Part shown: positions 7,801 to 17,665 of the stretch, one piece after another
Numbering within the stretch: the first letter of the stretch is position 1
How the letters are laid out: every line of letters starts with the position of its first letter
NCBI RefSeq assembly: GCF_000423125.1
Contig: NZ_AUHJ01000005.1
Location: 210,623 to 274,622, forward strand
Length of the DNA stretch: 64,000 nt
Origin: Haliea salexigens DSM 19537
GTDB taxonomy: Bacteria > Pseudomonadota > Gammaproteobacteria > Pseudomonadales > Halieaceae
Direction of reading: 5' to 3'
The notes under the pieces: model-generated
Told to the model about the DNA's origin: nothing
What the model saw: only the letters and a program-made list of their open reading frames with translations
Database searches by the model: none
Position numbers and translations under genes: made by a program

Positions 7801-9507
7801 TTATCCCCGCTTGAAGACCAGCGCCCCGCCCACCCAGGTGGCATCCACTTGCAGCTCGCGCATTCCCATCGCGTCGCGCAACGGGCTGCCATTCAGCAGC
7901 ACCAGGTCCGCGTACTTGCCGGGCTCCAGCGAACCGCGATTGTCTTCCTGGAAAACCTGCCAGGCCGCGTCAATGGTCACCGCACGCAGGGCCGTCATCA
8001 CGTCCACACGTTGTTCCGGTCCCAGCACATCACCGCCGTAGGTTTGCCTGTGGACGAGGCTCCAGGCCGCCTGCAGCGGGCGCATCGGCGTTACCGGGGT
8101 ATCCATATGCGAGGTGAAGCGCAGTCCCGCCGCCTGCGCCCAGCCCGCCGGACTGATCTGCGCGGCGCGCTCGGGGCCGATAAAGATGTCCCGGTGCCGG
8201 TCACCCCAGAACCAGGTGTGCGCGGCAAAAAAGCTGGGCGTAACACCCAGATCAGCCATGCGCTGGATCTGGTCCTCGCGTGCCATTTGCGCGTGAATCA
8301 GAATCAGACGCGGGTCATCTACAGGGTGGGCGGCCTGCGCCGCTGCAAACGCATCCAGGATATCGTCAATCGAGGCGTCACCATTGCCATGTACAGCGAT
8401 CTGTAACCCCGCGGCATGCAGGGTCTCGATCTGCTCGAACAGGCGTTCCCGGGGAACCGCTGCATAGCCGCGGTAATCTTCGTCACCGTGAAATGGTGTG
8501 TGATAGGGCCGCGTGAGGTAACCGGTAAAGCCCTGGATACTGCCATCGGCGACGATTTTAACCGCGCCGACATCAATCCGCCGCGCCGCGAGGTCCTCCG
8601 GATCGAACGTGCCAGCAGCGATCTCTTCCCCGTAGTCGTCCTGCATGGGGAACAGCACCAGCCGCAGCGGCATCAGTCCCAGAACACTGGCAAGCTTGAA
8701 ACCACCGGCCATCTGGGGCGCCACGCCCCCCGCCTGAGCGGTGGTGACGCCGTATGCGGCGTATTCACGTACTGCCGCGCTCACCATGCGCAGGAAATCC
8801 ATGGCGCCGAGATCCAGCATGCGCTCGGCAACCGGCAGGCGCGCGGTTTCCTCCAGCAAGCCGGTCAACTCGCCGCTGGGCGTACGACCGATCACGCCAC
8901 CTTCAGGGTCGGGTGTTTCTGCGTCTATTCCAACAGCCTCCAGCGCGCGGCTATTGGCAACCACCATGTGCCCGGAAATGTGCAGGAGCGCCACCGGATG
9001 TTCGGGCGCCACCGCATCCAGCTCTTCACGGGTGGGGTGGCGCCCTTCCGCCAGCAGGGTGTCGTCGTAGCCGAAGCCGGTAACCCACTCCCCCGCCGGC
9101 AACTGCGCCGCCCGTGCCCGCAGGGCCGCCAGCAAGTCCTCCATGTTCTCCATCGTCCCGATCGGCGGACTATTCAAGTCCACAGATACCGTGTTCAGTG
9201 CGGAGCCGGGAAAGTGGCCGTGGGCATCAATGAAGCCGGGCATCAGTGTGCGCCCGGCGAGATCGATCACCTCGGTCCGGTCATCCACGAGTGCCATCAT
9301 GTCCTCGTTGCTACCGAGTGCTTCGATGCGCTCGCCACGCACCGACATTGCCTGAACCACGCGGTTTTCCGCATCCATGGTCAGCACATCGCCGTTGACG
9401 AACACCTGGTGCTCCGGTGGCGTCGGCAGGCGCGTGGCAATGGAGAACAGCGTGAACAACCCCACGGCAAACGTGAGCCCCAATAAGACCCAGGTCTTCC
9501 AGCTCAT
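7801..9507 (-). CDS. Membrane-anchored amidohydrolase (YtcJ-like)
   Basis: About 568 residues from the ATG at 9507. A single N-terminal hydrophobic segment (WVLLGLTFAVGLFTLFSIA) suggests export and membrane anchoring. The rest is an amidohydrolase-3 family metallo-hydrolase. The metal motif HGH lies in GFIDAHGHFPG (residues 96-98), the central sheet carries HGNGDASID and HAQMAREDQI, and the C-terminal beta domain ends GKYADLVLLNG. Members hydrolyse C-N bonds of amides, ureas or cyclic imides; the substrate is not predictable. It is the last gene of a minus-strand run behind two acyl-CoA dehydrogenases, starting 31 bp after the second. Confidence 0.88.
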   Translation of the reverse strand: MSWKTWVLLGLTFAVGLFTLFSIATRLPTPPEHQVFVNGDVLTMDAENRVVQAMSVRGERIEALGSNEDMMALVDDRTEVIDLAGRTLMPGFIDAHGHFPGSALNTVSVDLNSPPIGTMENMEDLLAALRARAAQLPAGEWVTGFGYDDTLLAEGRHPTREELDAVAPEHPVALLHISGHMVVANSRALEAVGIDAETPDPEGGVIGRTPSGELTGLLEETARLPVAERMLDLGAMDFLRMVSAAVREYAAYGVTTAQAGGVAPQMAGGFKLASVLGLMPLRLVLFPMQDDYGEEIAAGTFDPEDLAARRIDVGAVKIVADGSIQGFTGYLTRPYHTPFHGDEDYRGYAAVPRERLFEQIETLHAAGLQIAVHGNGDASIDDILDAFAAAQAAHPVDDPRLILIHAQMAREDQIQRMADLGVTPSFFAAHTWFWGDRHRDIFIGPERAAQISPAGWAQAAGLRFTSHMDTPVTPMRPLQAAWSLVHRQTYGGDVLGPEQRVDVMTALRAVTIDAAWQVFQEDNRGSLEPGKYADLVLLNGSPLRDAMGMRELQVDATWVGGALVFKRG

Positions 9508-9538
9508 TGCAGAATCTCCAACTGCACGTGATGGTGAA

Positions 9539-10666
9539 TCATGCGGCGCTGCCAATCACGATATCGGCGAGTCGCGCCCGGTGCCAGGCGGCATCGCCCC
9601 AGAGCATTTGCGAGTGTTTCTGCCGCTTGAAATACAGGTGCACATAGCACTCCCAGGTAAAACCGATACCCCCGTGGCTCTGGACTGACCGGCTGCTCGC
9701 ATAAGCCGCCATATCACTGGCCGAGGCCTTGGCCATATGGGCATACTGCGCTGCCTTCTCCGGCTCGCTGTCACAGGCGCAAGCCGCGTTGTACACCAGC
9801 GACTTCGCCTCGTCGATCTGCACCATCACCTCGACCAGAGGGTGCTTGATCGCCTGGAAGAAACCCAGCGGACGGTCGAACTGCTTGCGGGTGCTCACAT
9901 ATTCGACCGTGGTTTGCAGTTGCCATTCGCCGGCACCGACCATGTCGGCAGCGAGCAGCGTCCAGATGGCGGGCATGGCCTCGTGCAGAACGGCCAGTGC
10001 GTTGCCGCTGACCTCCAGCCCCTGCGCGCCGTCAAACGTGACGTGGGCCTGGTCACGGGTGAGATCCACGATGCCATCGGGCTGTACAGTAACACCCACA
10101 GCGGCAGCATCCACCCAAAACAGGCCGTGGCCTGCAGCAGTACTGGCACAGACCAGCAGCTTGTTACATTTCAAGGCATCCTGAACGAACCACGCCGTGC
10201 CGTGCAGTGCACCATCACGGTATTCCACTTCGGTGGCCGCCGGATCCCACGCCCCATGACGATTGGTGAGTGCCAGTGTGGCTGCTGCACCAGAGGCAAT
10301 GTCGGCCAGCGCTGTTGCACCCGGTTGTTTACAGGCCACAAGCACATAAGTGGCATTCAGCGTGCCCAGCAGCGGGCAGGGAAAAGCCGCCCGGCCCACC
10401 TCCTCCACCAGCCCGGCGACAGCCGCCACGGGCATCCCCACGCCGCCCGCCTCTTCCGGCACCGCCAGCATGGTCCAGCCCAGCTCGACCAGCTGGCGCC
10501 AGAGGGTTTCATCCCACTGGCACTGGGGCGCCCGCTCGGGCGTTGGGTCACTGGCCACCAGTGCGTGCAGTTTATCGGTAGTGAAATGCTCGCGGAAAAA
10601 CTTGCGCGCCGACTCCTTGAGCAGTGCAGCCTCTTCGCCGAAGCCGTAATTCTTGGGTTGTGTCAT
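9539..10666 (-). CDS. Acyl-CoA dehydrogenase, second subunit
   Basis: About 375 residues from the ATG at 10666 (family N-terminus MTQPKNYGF). It has the acyl-CoA dehydrogenase architecture: an N-terminal helical domain with KFFREHF, a beta barrel that is shorter than usual, and a C-terminal four-helix domain containing SVQSHGGIGFTWE. FAD-dependent alpha,beta-dehydrogenation of acyl-CoA is expected. It starts 28 bp downstream of a paralogue (10695-11933). Paired, diverged dehydrogenase genes of this kind encode heterotetramers in steroid and other bulky acyl-CoA pathways. I could not verify that both retain the catalytic glutamate, so this one may be the FAD-supporting, non-catalytic subunit. 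Confidence 0.87.
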   Translation of the reverse strand: MTQPKNYGFGEEAALLKESARKFFREHFTTDKLHALVASDPTPERAPQCQWDETLWRQLVELGWTMLAVPEEAGGVGMPVAAVAGLVEEVGRAAFPCPLLGTLNATYVLVACKQPGATALADIASGAAATLALTNRHGAWDPAATEVEYRDGALHGTAWFVQDALKCNKLLVCASTAAGHGLFWVDAAAVGVTVQPDGIVDLTRDQAHVTFDGAQGLEVSGNALAVLHEAMPAIWTLLAADMVGAGEWQLQTTVEYVSTRKQFDRPLGFFQAIKHPLVEVMVQIDEAKSLVYNAACACDSEPEKAAQYAHMAKASASDMAAYASSRSVQSHGGIGFTWECYVHLYFKRQKHSQMLWGDAAWHRARLADIVIGSAA

Positions 10667-10694
10667 GTACTGTCTTCCTTTCTTCGGCTTCAAT

Positions 10695-11933
<1,239 letters not shown>

Positions 11934-12059
11934 CGTGTGTACCTGTTAATTTATGCGAACAGTCAAAAAGCGCCAAAGTGTGGGCGATTTGCCTGCGCGA
12001 GGCAAGTTGCCAGCCGGGCCCCCGCGCACTGCAGCCGATGCAGCGTTGCGGACTGACGA

Positions 12060-12284
12060 TCAATAATGTGGAGGCGGCGCCTCGGGGCCCCGGGGCCGGG
12101 CATCATCGAGTGCCGCGGCCTGCTCGTCCTGACGCTCCTTCAGCAGCTGCATCTGCCGCTGCACCACCAGCAGGTCCTGCTGCTGGCTACTCAGCGCCGC
12201 CTGCAGCCCCTGCACCGTGTCTTCCTGAAACGCCACCTGACTCTGCAGGTCCTCCAGCATCTGCAGCAATTCCTTCTTCTTCAC
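12060..12284 (-). CDS. slyX: SlyX protein
   Basis: A 74-residue coiled-coil protein. The ELLQMLEDLQSQVAFQEDTVQGL region and the C-terminal PEAPPPHY are the SlyX family signatures (E. coli SlyX ends ETPPPHY). The start is set at the GTG at 12284, because GAGGG lies 6 nt upstream; a further in-frame GTG at 12302 would add six residues. SlyX is a conserved small protein of unknown function, historically found near slyD. The next gene, SUI1/YciH, is divergent. Confidence 0.85.
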   Translation of the reverse strand: MKKKELLQMLEDLQSQVAFQEDTVQGLQAALSSQQQDLLVVQRQMQLLKERQDEQAAALDDARPRGPEAPPPHY

Positions 12285-12362
12285 TGTCTTCCCTCGCGGC
12301 ACATTTCAATTGCAGCGCGGAGGCTAATATACTGCCGGGCGCCGCTCAACAAGGAATTGACC

Positions 12363-12728
12363 ATGCCGCGACGCACCCCCACAAACTCCCGTCTCGTGTA
12401 CTCCACCGATGGCGGGCGCCTGTGCCCGCAGTGCCAGCGCCCTGAGGCGAGCTGTGTCTGCGGCAAGGCGAAACCCGCCGACCTGGGCGATGGCATCGTG
12501 CGCCTGCACCGCGAAACCAAGGGCCGTGGCGGCAAAGCCGTTACCCTGATCCGGGGCTTGCCGTTGCAGGGCGACGAGCTGAAGTCGCTGGCCAAGGCCC
12601 TGAAACAGAAGTGTGGCGTGGGCGGTGCGGTGAAAGACGATGCCGTGGAGATTCAGGGCGATCAGCGGGAGCTGTTGAAAGCCGAGCTGGAGAAACGCGG
12701 ATTCACAGTGAAGATAGCAGGCGGATAA
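12363..12728 (+). CDS. yciH: SUI1/YciH-family translation factor
   Basis: A 121-residue protein. An N-terminal zinc-ribbon-like stretch (CPQCQRP..CVCGKAK) precedes the SUI1 domain, with VRLHRETKGRGGKAVTLIRGL, LAKALKQKCGVGGAVKDDAVEIQGDQ and a basic C-terminus. It is homologous to eukaryotic eIF1 and E. coli YciH. Bacterial members influence start-codon fidelity. The start is ATG 12363 (MPRRTPT), which matches the family. It is monocistronic, facing away from SlyX. Confidence 0.9.
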   Translation: MPRRTPTNSRLVYSTDGGRLCPQCQRPEASCVCGKAKPADLGDGIVRLHRETKGRGGKAVTLIRGLPLQGDELKSLAKALKQKCGVGGAVKDDAVEIQGDQRELLKAELEKRGFTVKIAGG

Positions 12729-13044
12729 ACGCAGCTTTTAATTACATATATCCGCAAGTAACTCATATTTAAACGATTTTAGGCGAAGTAAAACGCTGCT
12801 CTTACACGCCTGTTCTTTGCAGTTACACACTCTTCCGCACGTACTTAGTAAATAATTACACGCAACCTGTTATTTTCATTGGCTTTATTGAATTCGTATG
12901 CTAAAAATACCTACAGGTGCCATGACGGCGCGGGTGACCCGAGGAAAGGTGACCCGGCCGCAACAGCAATAAAGGCACCGCAAGGAAAGTGGAGTACGAA
13001 ACGGCGGTAATGAATTCAATCGGCTTCCCGAGAGGATACAGGCC
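12729..13044. other. 316-bp intergenic region, AT-rich then structured
   Basis: No convincing gene here. The first ~160 bp are markedly AT-rich compared with the flanks (tracts such as TTTTAATTACATATA and TATTTAAACG), suggesting a promoter region or horizontally acquired DNA. The second half becomes GC-rich and contains the nested inverted repeats listed separately at 12916-12979. It separates the YciH gene from the phage-like orphan. Confidence 0.6.
12916..12979 (+). promoter_or_regulatory. Possible structured 5' leader
   Basis: Nested inverted repeats. An outer GGTGCC (12916-12921) can pair with GGCACC (12974-12979). An inner CGGGTGACC (12931-12939) pairs with GGTGACCCG (12948-12956) with one mismatch around an 8-nt loop. 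It lies 66 nt before the start of the downstream gene. I do not recognise it as a known riboswitch class. A chance hairpin is possible. Confidence 0.3.
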
Positions 13045-13437
13045 ATGTACGTAACCGCAGAACACCTGAGAGACCAGGTCATCCGGCCCACATTGAAGTA
13101 CCTGGGGGTATGGACGGAAACCTGTGAAGACTTCCTGCTGCAGGCCGCCATCGAAGCGCCCGAGCTGGGCCTGTTCTCAGCGCGCAGCAGCGGGCTGGGG
13201 CTCTATCACATCACCACCGCCCAACACCGGGACATCTGGGACCGCTACCTGGCCTACCGCCCGGAGCTGGCCAGCCGTGTCCGGGGACTTGCCAGTCAGC
13301 GCGCCTTTCTGAGCGACCCGGACGGTGAATTGCAAACCAACCTGGGCTACTGCACCGCCGTTGCCTGGCTGTTGTACCAACGCTCACGGGTCAGTTCCGA
13401 AGAACCCCAGCGCGCCGCTGCCACCGCCACCGCCTGA
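13045..13437 (+). CDS. Hypothetical phage-like protein
   Basis: A 130-residue protein. The central segment GLGLYHITTAQHRDIWDRYLAYRPELASRVRGLAS resembles small lysozyme-like proteins common in tailed phages and prophages (pattern GLGLYQxEPATHxDIW...LAxRVRGLA). No lysozyme catalytic residues can be confirmed. It has no signal peptide. The last 54 bp overlap the 3' end of the convergent glycosyltransferase gene, so its final Ala/Thr-rich residues read opposite that gene's glycine-rich tail. There is no other phage gene nearby, so this is probably a relic or domesticated copy. The start is ATG 13045. Confidence 0.6.
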   Translation: MYVTAEHLRDQVIRPTLKYLGVWTETCEDFLLQAAIEAPELGLFSARSSGLGLYHITTAQHRDIWDRYLAYRPELASRVRGLASQRAFLSDPDGELQTNLGYCTAVAWLLYQRSRVSSEEPQRAAATATA

Positions 13438-14055
13438 ACCCGACGCAGCTGCCCGCAGCGCACGCCAGGCGGCGAGGTCATCGGGGCGATCAATATCCTG
13501 CAGAGGAGGCAGTAACGCTGTGCTGTAGCCCGCTTCTGCCGCCCGTGCCAGTGTCTCTTCCAGCACCGTGTCCGTGCCCCAGTTCACGCCATCAAATAGC
13601 GCGCGACGCAGCGCGCAGCGGACAGCAATCAGCACAAAGCCCCCGTCCAGCGCAGGCCCCAGAACGATGTCATCACGCTCCAGCGCCTGTACAGCGAGCG
13701 ACAGATACGCGCTGTTGATCCACGGGCAGTCGCTACCCACCAGGACCGCCCTGCCAGCCTTCTCCAGCCCCGCGGTCAGGGCGTGTTGCATGCGCTCACC
13801 CAGATCGACGCCCTGCTGCGCACAGAGCCGGCTGACGCCCTCGCTCAGGCACTGCTGAAACAGCGCGTGATCGACGCCGCCGGCAGTCCACAGCTCAACT
13901 GCGCCCAGCTGCGCCTGCAGCAAGCTACGCGTGGTCCACAGCACCAGTTGCTCGTGCAGCGCGCAGGCCTCACTGGGGCTCAACGCGGGTTGCATGCGGG
14001 TTTTCACCCGGCCCGGCACCGGGGCACGGGCAAACTGCTGTAACAGCACACTCAT
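13384..14055 (-). CDS. TIGR04282-type CofC-like glycosyltransferase
   Basis: About 223 residues from the ATG at 14055 (MSVLLQQFARAPVPGRVKTR). The N-terminal ARxPxPGxVKTR and the central LVGSDCPWI are signatures of the DUF2064/TIGR04282 nucleotidyl-transferase-like family, often called arsenosugar biosynthesis glycosyltransferases. The fold is GT-A-like, as in CofC. The C-terminus is a glycine-rich tail (SGSGGGGGSG). It overlaps the downstream end of the TIGR04283-type transferase by 4 bp (14052-14055), the usual pairing. The neighbouring phage-like gene overlaps its end from the opposite strand. Confidence 0.82.
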   Translation of the reverse strand: MSVLLQQFARAPVPGRVKTRMQPALSPSEACALHEQLVLWTTRSLLQAQLGAVELWTAGGVDHALFQQCLSEGVSRLCAQQGVDLGERMQHALTAGLEKAGRAVLVGSDCPWINSAYLSLAVQALERDDIVLGPALDGGFVLIAVRCALRRALFDGVNWGTDTVLEETLARAAEAGYSTALLPPLQDIDRPDDLAAWRALRAAASGSGGGGGSGALGFFGTDP

Positions 14056-14747
14056 CGGGGCACACCGTAGTAGTACCGCCAGAGGCGCGCCGGACTGACA
14101 CCCAGCGCGTACGCCAGACGCAGGCACCACATTTCCACCACCGTGCGCACCACCCCTCTCTTCTCCCATCGGCGGCTGGAGGTCTGCACCCGCAAGCCAC
14201 GTGGCAGGAGAGGCCGCTGCTGCCGCCGCAGGCGCACGCACAACTCGATATCTTCCATGAGCGGAATCGCCGCGAACCCGCCTGCCGCTGCAAAGAGGTC
14301 CCGACGCACAAACAACAACTGGTCGCCGGTGCCAATGCCGGAAGCACTGGAGCGCCAGCTGATCGCACGTTCGATCAACCGAAATACCGCGGCCCTGCCA
14401 TCGAGGCGCAGCCTGAAATAGCCCCAGGCGGGGCGGAGCTCCAGCGCGGCGCGCAAGCTTCTGGCGTCAAACAGGGGGGTAGTATCCGCATGCAAAAACA
14501 GCAGGTACTCGCCCTGTGCCGAGCGCGCCCCGAGGTTCATCTGCAGGGCCCTCCCCGACTCAGCCACCAGTACACTCGTTGCACCCGGTAGCGCGTGGGC
14601 CACAGTATCGTCACCGCTGCCGCCGTCCACGACAATGCGCTCCGCGCCCGGAAAGCGGGCTTGCAGATCCTCCAGCAGGCCCGCGATGCGTGGCGCCTCA
14701 TTGAGTACCGGTATGACAAAACTCAGTTGACTGGCGGGCGCTGCCAC
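14052..14747 (-). CDS. TIGR04283-type family-2 glycosyltransferase
   Basis: A 231-residue GT-A fold glycosyltransferase. It starts with the family-2 opening SFVIPVLNEAPRIAG. The sugar-nucleotide acidic region IVVDGGSGDDT, the LFLHADTTP (metal-binding acid) and GGFAAIPLMEDIELCVRLRR motifs are in order. It is co-transcribed with the TIGR04282 partner (4-bp overlap). The pair is conserved in many bacteria. Although named after arsenosugar synthesis, no radical-SAM ArsS is encoded here, so the product could be another small glycoconjugate. There is no transmembrane segment, so it is cytosolic. Confidence 0.85.
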   Translation of the reverse strand: MAAPASQLSFVIPVLNEAPRIAGLLEDLQARFPGAERIVVDGGSGDDTVAHALPGATSVLVAESGRALQMNLGARSAQGEYLLFLHADTTPLFDARSLRAALELRPAWGYFRLRLDGRAAVFRLIERAISWRSSASGIGTGDQLLFVRRDLFAAAGGFAAIPLMEDIELCVRLRRQQRPLLPRGLRVQTSSRRWEKRGVVRTVVEMWCLRLAYALGVSPARLWRYYYGVPR

Positions 14748-14753
14748 GTGCGC

Positions 14754-16676
14754 TCAGTACGCCAACTGGCGTTCGCGCTCAGTGAGCAAGCTGCCGGACT
14801 CACCCAGCTGGTACTGGAATACCACGTTGTACGCCAGCACCGCCTGCACGTAGTTGCGTGTTTCACGAAAGGGAATGGTTTCTATCCACACATCCACCGG
14901 GACTGTGGCATCGGCTGCGTTCAGCCAGCGGGTGACACGATGGGGGCCGGCGTTGTACGCGGCGAGCGCCAGGACGCGATTGCTGTCATAGCGGTCGAGC
15001 AACTGACGATAGTAGGCACTGCCCAACAGTATGTTGTGCTCCACATCGTAGAGCGCGCTGTCCGAATGCGGGGTACCGAGGCTCGCGGCCACCTCGCGCC
15101 CCGTAGCGGGCATCACCTGCATCAGCCCACGGGCACCAACCGGAGAGCGGGCGCCGGCGTAAAAGGCGCTCTCGCGGCGCGCAATGGCCATCAGCTCGGT
15201 TTTCTGCAGGCCGCGCTGTGCTGCCAGGCGGGTGAAGGTGTCGCGGTAGGGTAATGGAAATCGCAAGTCCAGTGCATCCCAGGCCTGGGCACGGTTTGCC
15301 GCATCAATCGCCATGCGGTGCCAACCCAGGTCCGCTGCCAGCGCTGCCAGTTCAACCTGCTCCTCCGGCGTAGTGAGCTGTAACGCCTGGTACCACTCCG
15401 AATGTGCGAGGTTCTCCTCGTCATGGTGGTAGAGTTCCTGAATCCGCTGCACGACCGGCAACTCGCGCAACGGGCCCGCGCGCTCGGCGGCCACGGTAAC
15501 CACCTGCGGATTGAACTGGTAGGGCAACCCCAGCCGGTCTGCAGCGAGAAAGCCATAGTAGTCGCGCTCGCCAGCCACTTCGCGAAACAGCGCCTGTGCC
15601 AGCGCGGTTTCGCCGTCGCGCTCATAGAGTACGGCGCGCCAGTAACGCCATGCCGGCGCCGCCCTGCCCTCCACCGACAGCTTCTGCAGGTTTGCCGCCA
15701 GCGCTGACCAGTCCTGCTCCTCCAGCGCCCAGCGCAGCCTGACCTCCACCAGCAGGTCATCACCCAGGCGGGCCAGGGCCTCTTCCACCCATGCCAGATT
15801 GACATCAGAGCGAGCAAACAGGCTGCGCAGCGCCAGCTCCCGCTCCGCCTGTGCTTGCTGCGCGGCAGTAAACACCATGCGCTGCTGAAAATACTGCCAC
15901 TGGACCAGTGCCGCCTCAGGCTTGTAACGCGCGAAATAGGCCGTGCCATGGGCCACGATGTCAGCCACCTTCGGGTCATCACCTGGCTGCAGGCGCTTTT
16001 GCATCTGATGCGGCTGCACATAGGCCTGGAGCAAGCGCTCGGCCCAGGGTTGCAGGTCGGCACTGCCCTGGCGTGCCACATAGTTCATCAGGCTACGCTG
16101 CCTTGCGTCGAACGCTTTCAGCAACCGCGCCCACACGGCCTCATCATCAAGCTCCCCGGCTTTCTGCCAGGCAGCAAAAAGCGGATCGCAGGCCTTGGGG
16201 CGCGACTCGCCGTGCACCCAGAGGCGCTCTGCACCCTCCCAGGCTGCCAGCGGATCGGACGCTGCCAGCCTGGCGCGGAAGTAATAGCACTTGAGTTCAA
16301 TGCTGTTGGGCTCTGTCGGCATCACGGCAAGAAAATCTCGCCAGCGCTGCTCCTGCCCCGCACGCTGCAGGTATACCGCCAGAAAGCGATTGGGCAAGGG
16401 GGTGCCGGCGCTGCGTTGCAGAAACAGCTGCGCGTCACCCGGGCGCACGGCACTGGGTTTGCGGCTGAGCTCAAAGTAGTCCAGATACATCGCCAGGGGA
16501 TACTCATCGAGTGCCGGGCGTAATTGCTGATACTCCGTCCAGCGCCCACGGTCGATGGCAACCACCGCATCGCTGTAGCGCTCACGGTCTACCGGCAGCT
16601 CGGATGCCTGCACGGCTACTGCATTGACTGCTAAGAACTGGAGTGCGAGAACACCCGCGATACACCGCCACCGCAA
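14754..16676 (-). CDS. slt: Soluble lytic murein transglycosylase (Slt-type)
   Basis: About 640 residues. A TTG at 16676 is preferred as start because it gives MRWRCIAGVLALQFLAVNAVAVQA, a clean signal peptide, with an AGAGGG site upstream. A longer reading back to 16793 would abut the tRNA. The N-terminal ~440 residues are the superhelical U/L domain. The C-terminal ~190 residues are the lysozyme-like domain with ARRESAFYAGARSPVGARGLMQVMPATGREVA (catalytic Glu in RRES) and NILLGSAYYRQLLDRY. It cleaves peptidoglycan glycan strands to 1,6-anhydro products in the periplasm. It ends 6 bp before the glycosyltransferase start. Confidence 0.88.
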   Translation of the reverse strand: MRWRCIAGVLALQFLAVNAVAVQASELPVDRERYSDAVVAIDRGRWTEYQQLRPALDEYPLAMYLDYFELSRKPSAVRPGDAQLFLQRSAGTPLPNRFLAVYLQRAGQEQRWRDFLAVMPTEPNSIELKCYYFRARLAASDPLAAWEGAERLWVHGESRPKACDPLFAAWQKAGELDDEAVWARLLKAFDARQRSLMNYVARQGSADLQPWAERLLQAYVQPHQMQKRLQPGDDPKVADIVAHGTAYFARYKPEAALVQWQYFQQRMVFTAAQQAQAERELALRSLFARSDVNLAWVEEALARLGDDLLVEVRLRWALEEQDWSALAANLQKLSVEGRAAPAWRYWRAVLYERDGETALAQALFREVAGERDYYGFLAADRLGLPYQFNPQVVTVAAERAGPLRELPVVQRIQELYHHDEENLAHSEWYQALQLTTPEEQVELAALAADLGWHRMAIDAANRAQAWDALDLRFPLPYRDTFTRLAAQRGLQKTELMAIARRESAFYAGARSPVGARGLMQVMPATGREVAASLGTPHSDSALYDVEHNILLGSAYYRQLLDRYDSNRVLALAAYNAGPHRVTRWLNAADATVPVDVWIETIPFRETRNYVQAVLAYNVVFQYQLGESGSLLTERERQLAY

Positions 16677-16794
16677 TCGGGTAACCCTCTCTAAACAACC
16701 TGCCACCGCGCGGCTGCGCGGCAGAATCTCACGGTGCAGAGAGTGATACGCCAGCGCGGGATTTGCAAGGGGCTGGCGGTGGACGACGTGCATT

Positions 16795-16871
16795 TGGTGC
16801 CCCCGCCAGGACTCAAACCTGGGACCTACCCCTTAGGAGGGGGTCGCTCTATTCAACTGAGCTACGGGGGC
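16795..16871 (-). tRNA. tRNA-Arg (anticodon CCT)
   Basis: The minus strand folds as a tRNA. Acceptor GCCCCCG pairs with CGGGGGC, the D arm contains GCTC AGTTGAAT AGAGC, and the anticodon stem ACCCC/GGGGT has loop CTCCTAA giving CCT. The T arm CCAGG TTTGAGT CCTGG and an encoded CCA tail (16795-16797) follow. It reads AGG arginine codons. It is adjacent to the Slt gene, transcribed in the same direction. Confidence 0.95.
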
Positions 16872-17024
16872 GCTGCGGGCTGCGAGTATATCAGCAGGCC
16901 TGCACCGATGGCACCTCCGGCCTTGTCCCGAATCAGTAAATCTGAAGGCAGCGAGCGATACGGCGTGATCGAAAGTAGCGGAGAAACCCGGTGTCCCATG
17001 CAAGGCCACCGGGGGAAACGCGTT

Positions 17025-17543
17025 TCAGCTGTTGGGCAGAATAACCGCATCAATAACGTGGATCACGCCGTTGGCGGCCTCAAGGTCAGTCGCCGTGACG
17101 TTCGCGGCGTCAACCTTAACGCCTGCATCCGAAGCCGTTACCGTTATCGTGTCACCCTGCAGGCTGGTCGCCTCGGTCAAGGCCACAACGTCGGCGGCCA
17201 TCACCTTCCCCGGCACCACATGGTATGTAAGCACGGCAGTCAGGGTCTCCTTGTTTTCCGGCTTGAGCAGGTCATCCAAGGTGCCTGCAGGCAGCGCGTC
17301 GAACGCTGCATTGGTGGGAGCAAACACCGTGAAGGGGCCCTTACCAGACAGCGCTTCGACCAGGCCTGCGGCCTCAAGCGCAGCAACCAGGGTCGAAAAG
17401 TCAGGATTACCCACCGCGATTTCTACAATCGTCGGCTTGGCCATTTCCTCTGGGTGCGCGTGACCGTCAGCGGTCGCAACTGAAGACGCCAGCAACAGAC
17501 CACCCAGGGCGGCCAGAGACATGAGTTTGGAGATTAATTGCAT
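17025..17543 (-). CDS. Secreted fasciclin-domain protein
   Basis: About 172 residues from the ATG at 17543 with GAGG upstream. The signal peptide [27 protein letters not shown] is clear. The rest is one FAS1 domain with [15 protein letters not shown], the H1 motif [31 protein letters not shown] and the H2 motif [16 protein letters not shown]1 proteins are extracellular adhesion or binding domains; the bacterial ligands are mostly unknown. It is likely periplasmic or secreted. It is a single-gene unit, though in the same direction as the next gene. Confidence 0.92.
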   Translation of the reverse strand: MQLISKLMSLAALGGLLLASSVATADGHAHPEEMAKPTIVEIAVGNPDFSTLVAALEAAGLVEALSGKGPFTVFAPTNAAFDALPAGTLDDLLKPENKETLTAVLTYHVVPGKVMAADVVALTEATSLQGDTITVTASDAGVKVDAANVTATDLEAANGVIHVIDAVILPNS

Positions 17544-17665
17544 AGTAAAGCCTCGCAAGTTCAAGTCGTGTCGAATCGGCGATTCAACATCAACTTACAT
17601 TACGAGGCCTGTGCTGGAGTGGACCGGCCCTGTAGACGTTTTGACCATCCACAGGGGTTACGCCC

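Noticed and set aside
8416..9486. Long plus-strand frame opposite the amidohydrolase
   Set aside because: The amidohydrolase on the minus strand has complete motifs and this frame has none.
12916..12979. Known riboswitch class (c-di-GMP, cobalamin, SAH)
   Set aside because: The conserved cores of these riboswitches were not found; only inverted repeats are visible.
13045..13437. Prophage remnant region
   Set aside because: Only one phage-like gene is present, with no structural, integrase or replication genes beside it.
16872..17024. Second tRNA or small RNA after tRNA-Arg
   Set aside because: No cloverleaf or terminator hairpin was found in this interval.
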